Source: Cristatella mucedo (lineage: Eukaryota > Bryozoa > Phylactolaemata > Cristatellidae). From it: a stretch of DNA of 64,000 bases. The stretch's first letter is position 1. Every line of letters begins with the position of its first letter. Below the pieces are notes generated by a model. It saw only the letters and a list, made by a program, of their open reading frames with translations, did not search any database and was not told where the DNA came from. Both the position numbers and the translations under genes were made by a program. Where the stretch lies: NCBI GenBank assembly GCA_009760855.2, contig WPIO01000039.1, positions 497,501 to 561,500 of the forward strand, in the 5' to 3' direction. Of the stretch, positions 52,702 to 64,000 are shown piece by piece.

Positions 52702-53490
52702 AATGCTCGCCTTGCCGATATTTGATCCTGGATTTCGGAAAAATTCTTGACACAACTAAATGACGATAAAAACGAACTGCTGCTCATAGGACACCGTAAG
52801 CGTGTGGCTGGGTTAAAAGGCTTCGCTCTTCTAATAGGTGATGCTACTGTGCGACCGACCATCACCACGTGCTCGAAATTTAGGCGTCGTGTTCGACAGC
52901 TGCCTCAATTTTAAAAGCTTCATTCAGAAGACTGCCTTTACAGCTAGCCATCACCTCCGATCCCTATCCAAGATTAGGAGCTGTCTCCCACAGTGGGTTT
53001 CAAAAAATGTAACTAGTTCCTTAGTTCTGTCTCGGCTTAATTATTGTAATTCACTTTTGGCTGGGCTACCAAAGAAAGTAACTAGGCCACTGCAGCTGAC
53101 TATGAATATAGCTGCAAGGCTTGTCTTCAAGTCCCAGAGGTTTGAGCACGTGTCTCCTTTGCTGAAAGAGCTAGGATGGCTGCCGGTTGAGCAACGGATA
53201 CAGAGCAAAGTTCTTACGCTGGCCCACTAGGCCCGCCACGGCCTGGCTCCTTCGTACCTAGCTTAACTACTGCACCAGTTTAAGCCTCTTTGCGCCCTCA
53301 GGTTCTGTGTGGACAATAAATTAGCTGTTCCATTCCTCCGCATTACATTTCTCTTTGTTGCGTGAGATGACGTCTGTGGCTACCGAATGCGTACCGAAAG
53401 CTGCTTAGGCTGTGAGTGCGTTTTACAAAACTCTCCTGATTAGCACCCACATGGTCTTTATGACTTTGTAGAGCTACAGACGGAGGTACA
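52702..53490 (+). mobile_element. family B LINE 3' part after the nested insertion
   Basis: It resumes with RLADI-type sequence, then SPRARNLGVVFDSCLNFKSF, SLVLSRLNYCNSLLAGLPKK and SPLLKELGWLPVEQRIQSK. A deletion of about 200 bases near 53340 relative to 32010-32215 removes part of the end. It terminates in GAGCTACAGACGGAGGTACA. Confidence 0.85.
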
Positions 53491-53509
53491 TTACATTCCA
53501 TATGCCAGC

Positions 53510-53790
53510 GACGTGGCTTAGACAAAGGCCAGTACTGTTCCTCTGCTAACCCTCCGGTGAACAGCTGTTGGGAGTATCGTCGGGACGGGCCGGTGTAGAG
53601 GTTGGACGTGTTATCTCGACGAGCCGGTGCACAGCTGTGGTCCGCCTTTGATGTGGCTTGGACACAGACCGGTATTGTTTCTCCCGCTAACCCGTTGGTG
53701 AAACAGTGTTGGATTCACCATCGGGGCCGCCCGGTGCACAGCGGTGGTAGAGGAGTGAGACTCGAGTGGGAGAGAGGGGCGAAGGGAATC
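53510..53790. repeat. diverged 140-bp tandem duplication
   Basis: GACGTGGCTTAGACAAAGGC at 53510 and GATGTGGCTTGGACACAGAC at 53650 begin two diverged copies that stay collinear through GGGCCGGTG/CGCCCGGTG. Confidence 0.7.
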
Positions 53791-53799
53791 GTACTTCCA

Positions 53800-54500
53800 T
53801 ATCTGCTCCGTGCGTCGTAGAATAAACTCACGGCGTTGGTCATTGGCTGGCCTTTCTGTGCTTGCGTGAACCAAACTACTACGGGCAAGTGACAACAGCT
53901 ACGGTCAGACCTTGTCGTTAGTGATGGGACCGAGACCGTTAGCTTAGACGTGGCCATCCCAAGGGCTAAGGCAATGATGGCCTTGAGAGGGCCACAGGCC
54001 GCGACAAAGCCGCTTAATAATAAACTATCACCCGTACAAATTTACAGAAAACTTTCAATTTGGCTTTTAAAAGCGTGTATGAGTGTCCGCTGACCTTCCA
54101 CCCATGAAGAATCGCGGGCTGATTTCAATCATGGATGTCCATCGCTTACTAAAGGCAGGCGCAGCGCGACTTCCGGACTGTCACGCTTACCCTGGCAGCT
54201 TTCCTAAAACGCCAACTCAGCTGGTCTTAGCGGTCACTTCGAGCGATAGAAAGGGAATATGAGACCTGCTGGAATTCCACTGCTGCCCTTTGAGCAACCC
54301 TTTAAGTTCATAGCCATGTGAAAATTTTAGCATTTAAGTGTTCAGTTCCAATTATAAGTGTTTGCTACAGCTAATACATTTTTGACATTCACAACTGCTG
54401 TACCGTCATAATATTTCTATAAATATGATGCGAAAGACTCAACGTAAATTTGACGTCGGTGACTGAGTTAGGTGGACTAGTTTTGATGGTGGTAGAAAGT
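53800..54500. other. intergenic, nothing recognised
   Basis: There is no supported exon, RNA gene or repeat in this interval between the LINE cluster and the next LINE relic. Confidence 0.4.
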
Positions 54501-54504
54501 TATG

Positions 54505-55060
54505 GGTCGTTTGCATAACGCCCTAATAGAACTTAATCTCTATCCATGCGCTTTGCAACACGCTACAGGAGAGTCAGTACCCAAGGGCAAGTTACTTGCA
54601 CGGCATCAAGTATGTGAAAGCAAACACGTCTAATGCTCAGGTCAGCATGCAAAAGCGAACATGAAGGGACTCATGGCCGCAGGTTACTAACAGCCATGGA
54701 TGTTAACGTGCTCCGTGCATATGAGCTAAAGGCTCGATCGTCCAAACAGCAGTTTAGTATTAGGGACAGCAAGATGACCCGCAGCTGATGATCGTTTGGT
54801 GCGAGAGCAAGGTGGAGGTCGGAGAGGTAGGCTGGGCTGGTGCGAGTGAGCGAACCGACCAATGAGCCGGCAGGCCGAGGATCTTGAACAACGATTCGAT
54901 GTAGGGAGAGATGTAAAAAGTCTGGCGGGAAGTAGCAGCAATGCCTTTGACGACAGACCAGCCGAGTAGCCGAGTTGCGCACCAGCTGCAGAGAAGATTA
55001 ACGGCACAGGCTGGCAGTCCTGAATAAAGGGAATTCAATCTAGAATCTAGGGAATCTAGA
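54505..55060 (-). mobile_element. degraded LINE relic
   Basis: Minus-strand remains read TSPAYLSDL and DDRAFSSYA. The tail side (plus strand) is TAGAACTTAATCTCTATCCA. It is about 600 bases from the IAP polyadenylation signal. Confidence 0.6.
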
Positions 55061-55560
55061 CGCCACGTCACGTATCAAACGACCGACCGTCTGGCACAAG
55101 AGGGGAGGGGAGGAGAAGCAGCAAGGCAGCCATAAAGCAGCCGGGCTTACATGTCAAGTCTCGCTTGCTACCTGCTTCCCTACCAATTTTGAATCTTCGG
55201 TGTATGTGTGAGCAATGCTAGGAGAGGAGGGGAGCGGTTGGTCACGTGCTCTCGCCTCTAGGATCCTTGCACGTCGCACTGGCAAGCGGCGCTCCTCGCT
55301 GCTACGACGGGCTGGGCGTGCCGGAGCAGAGAGCTGCCGAGAGCTCCTTTGTCTGCTCTGCGTCGCTCTACGTCGCTATTACGGGCAGAGCGACGGTGCG
55401 GGGAACATTTTCTGCCAACCACGCGGTCGGGTTTCGGCGACGCCCTCGGGTGGTCGCTCGCCTCGCCAGAATGCCGCGCGGCGCAAGCCGAGCTTCGCTC
55501 TTGCTTCGCCATTTTCCTCAGCAGCGCGTGCGTACGAGGTAGCGGCAGGCTGGAGGAGGC

Positions 55561-55597
<37 letters not shown>

Positions 55598-55600
55598 GGG
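55561..55600. repeat. (GCG)n microsatellite
   Basis: About 13 GCG units ending in a G run, just downstream of the IAP gene. Confidence 0.95.
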
Positions 55601-55645
55601 TTGGGGAATGGCTCAATTGGTAGCCGGAAGCACCGCGCGCTTCAG

Positions 55646-55651
55646 TTTATT
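55646..55651 (-). terminator. candidate IAP polyadenylation signal
   Basis: AATAAA on the minus strand lies about 230 bases past the IAP stop, just before a GCG microsatellite. It is the first canonical signal downstream of the stop. Confidence 0.4.
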
Positions 55652-55878
55652 CAACGAGCAGCTCTGCTGACCTCCGAGCGCTCCTAGCGAGCTACAGCTG
55701 CTGGAAGGAGCGAGCGCAGGCTCGCTGTACTGCTTGAGAGCGAGGTCGCTCTTGCTGCGGCCGCCCGATTGGCCGGCCGGCCGGCCGGCCGGCAGCGTCC
55801 GCCTGTCGCCTCGTCAGCGAGCCGGCCGCCTCTTCGCCGCCGCTGCTGCTGCTCATCGTCGCCGCCGCCGCGACGCCG

Positions 55879-62955
<7,077 letters not shown>

Positions 62956-63198
62956 CTGACGCGGCGGCGAAGCGAGGCACCTCTAAGTCTAGGCTCGCGC
63001 CACTCGCCTACTCGCCGCTCGAGCCGCGGAGACGCAGGAGAGCGGCAAAGGAAAGGCGAAGCGACAAGACCCGAAACGTTGGTGCTCCACCTTCAGCCAG
63101 GTTATGACTGCCGGATGTTTCTTAGTTTATTAGTTGCGGTCCCCGGAAGTATAGCGTCTACAAACCCGTTACGCGACAGCCTACGGTTAAGCGGCCTG

Positions 63199-63202
<4 letters not shown>

Positions 63203-63262
<60 letters not shown>

Positions 63263-63270
63263 TCTCTCTC
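63203..63270. repeat. (CT)n microsatellite
   Basis: 68 bases of CT with one interruption. Confidence 0.97.
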
Positions 63271-64000
63271 GAATAGCCCTGACGCAGCGCCCAAGACTGG
63301 GCGAGTTTCGCGCCCCCTAGTTATTCTACAGAGACTCCGTTTCCCGAGCGGCAATTTGCGAACAACGGGTGGCAAACTACAAGGGTCTGCAGCAGATCAG
63401 GGCCAGCGCGAAGTACGTAGATACACAAGCCTAACGGTGGACAGCGGCGATGGCGATCAGCGATGCAGAGCGGCTGAAAAGTAGGTGACCGGATCTTACG
63501 CAGAGGTCCAAGCTAGACTAGCTTGCAGGAAATCGTTGAAGGAATTTCGCAGCAGTCTTGGGCACGCAATCCGGGTTAACGCACCGATCGCTGTTGGCCA
63601 TCGAGCAACGAGAGAAAGAGACGGAGAGAAGTTTCTACTCGGGGAGGCGCGCGTGGGCGGGACCGAAGCAACGGTTCGTGTGCAGAACAGATCGGCGACT
63701 TATGATGAGGCGGCGCTAAGTCGCCGCAATCCTCGCTGGCGCTTCGCAGAGCGCGAGCGGCGGCGTAGGGAGTCTTTCCGGGTCGCCTCCTCCTTCTCCT
63801 ACGTGCAGGACTGCGCGTGTGCAACCGCTGGCGCGAGGGGCGCCGTCGACGTCTCTCAGTTAGGAGAAATGCGCCTCGAGCGAATCTCTGAGCGATTTAG
63901 TCGCGATTCAAATTCAGCGAGCGCATCTGAAGCGCTGAGCGCGCAGGTGCGAGCGCATCGGGGCGAGCGCATCGTTCGCGAGAGCCGCGCGCAGGTGGAG
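63271..64000. other. GC-rich region upstream of visible IAP exons
   Basis: CpG-rich sequence without a supported exon. The first half of BIR1 is not here in the needed phase, so the IAP 5' exons should lie beyond the window. Confidence 0.4.
63450..63480 (+). CDS. weak candidate first exon of an unseen plus-strand gene
   Basis: ATG in the context GCGGCGATGG opens MAISDAERLK and meets GTAGGT at 63481, phase 1. The region is GC-rich. There is no homology evidence, and no following exon fits in the window, so this could be chance. Confidence 0.2.

Overview
This window is nuclear DNA from a multicellular animal, most likely an invertebrate. Genes are split into short exons with GT-AG introns of up to several kb. 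Three animal gene families are recognisable, and much of the remaining sequence is non-LTR retrotransposon remains, tRNA-like SINEs, DNA-transposon relics and long microsatellites. I cannot name the species. There is no prokaryotic, viral or organellar gene content, no operon, no CRISPR array and no rRNA.

Layout. (1) About 15.2 to 2.3 kb, minus strand: the 5' part of a LATS1/2 (Warts)-type Hippo kinase gene. It has the N-terminal LATS conserved block, a large proline-rich exon with PPxY motifs, and two further disordered exons. The kinase domain would lie left of base 1. (2) 16.2 to 43.35 kb, plus strand: a complete-looking TMEM181 orthologue in 14 coding exons. All chosen intron phases agree and predict about 503 residues. 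It is head-to-head with the LATS gene, with about 1 kb between the two start codons. (3) 43.4 to 55.6 kb: a dense non-LTR retrotransposon graveyard with at least two L2/CR1-like families, including one element inserted into another with a readable target-site duplication. (4) 62.96 to 55.88 kb, minus strand: an inhibitor-of-apoptosis (BIRC/IAP) gene lacking its 5' end. It has the second half of one BIR domain, a full second BIR split over three exons, a low-complexity acidic linker and a C-terminal RING. (5) 63 to 64 kb: GC-rich sequence with a CT microsatellite and one weak candidate plus-strand first exon.

How the genes relate. LATS (growth restraint through YAP/Yorkie phosphorylation) and IAP (caspase restraint) are functionally linked in animals, because IAP genes are classic YAP/Yorkie targets. 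I see nothing here beyond physical proximity to connect them. TMEM181 is a multi-pass membrane protein with a Wntless-like architecture.

I found no convincing new biological system. The most informative unusual features are the nested LINE insertion, an in-frame 48-bp duplication that copies a TMEM181 splice acceptor, SINEs that carry the local LINE tail, a transposon relic with long inverted arms around a Tc1/mariner motif, two near-perfect palindromes, and substitutions in the peptide-binding positions of the second BIR.
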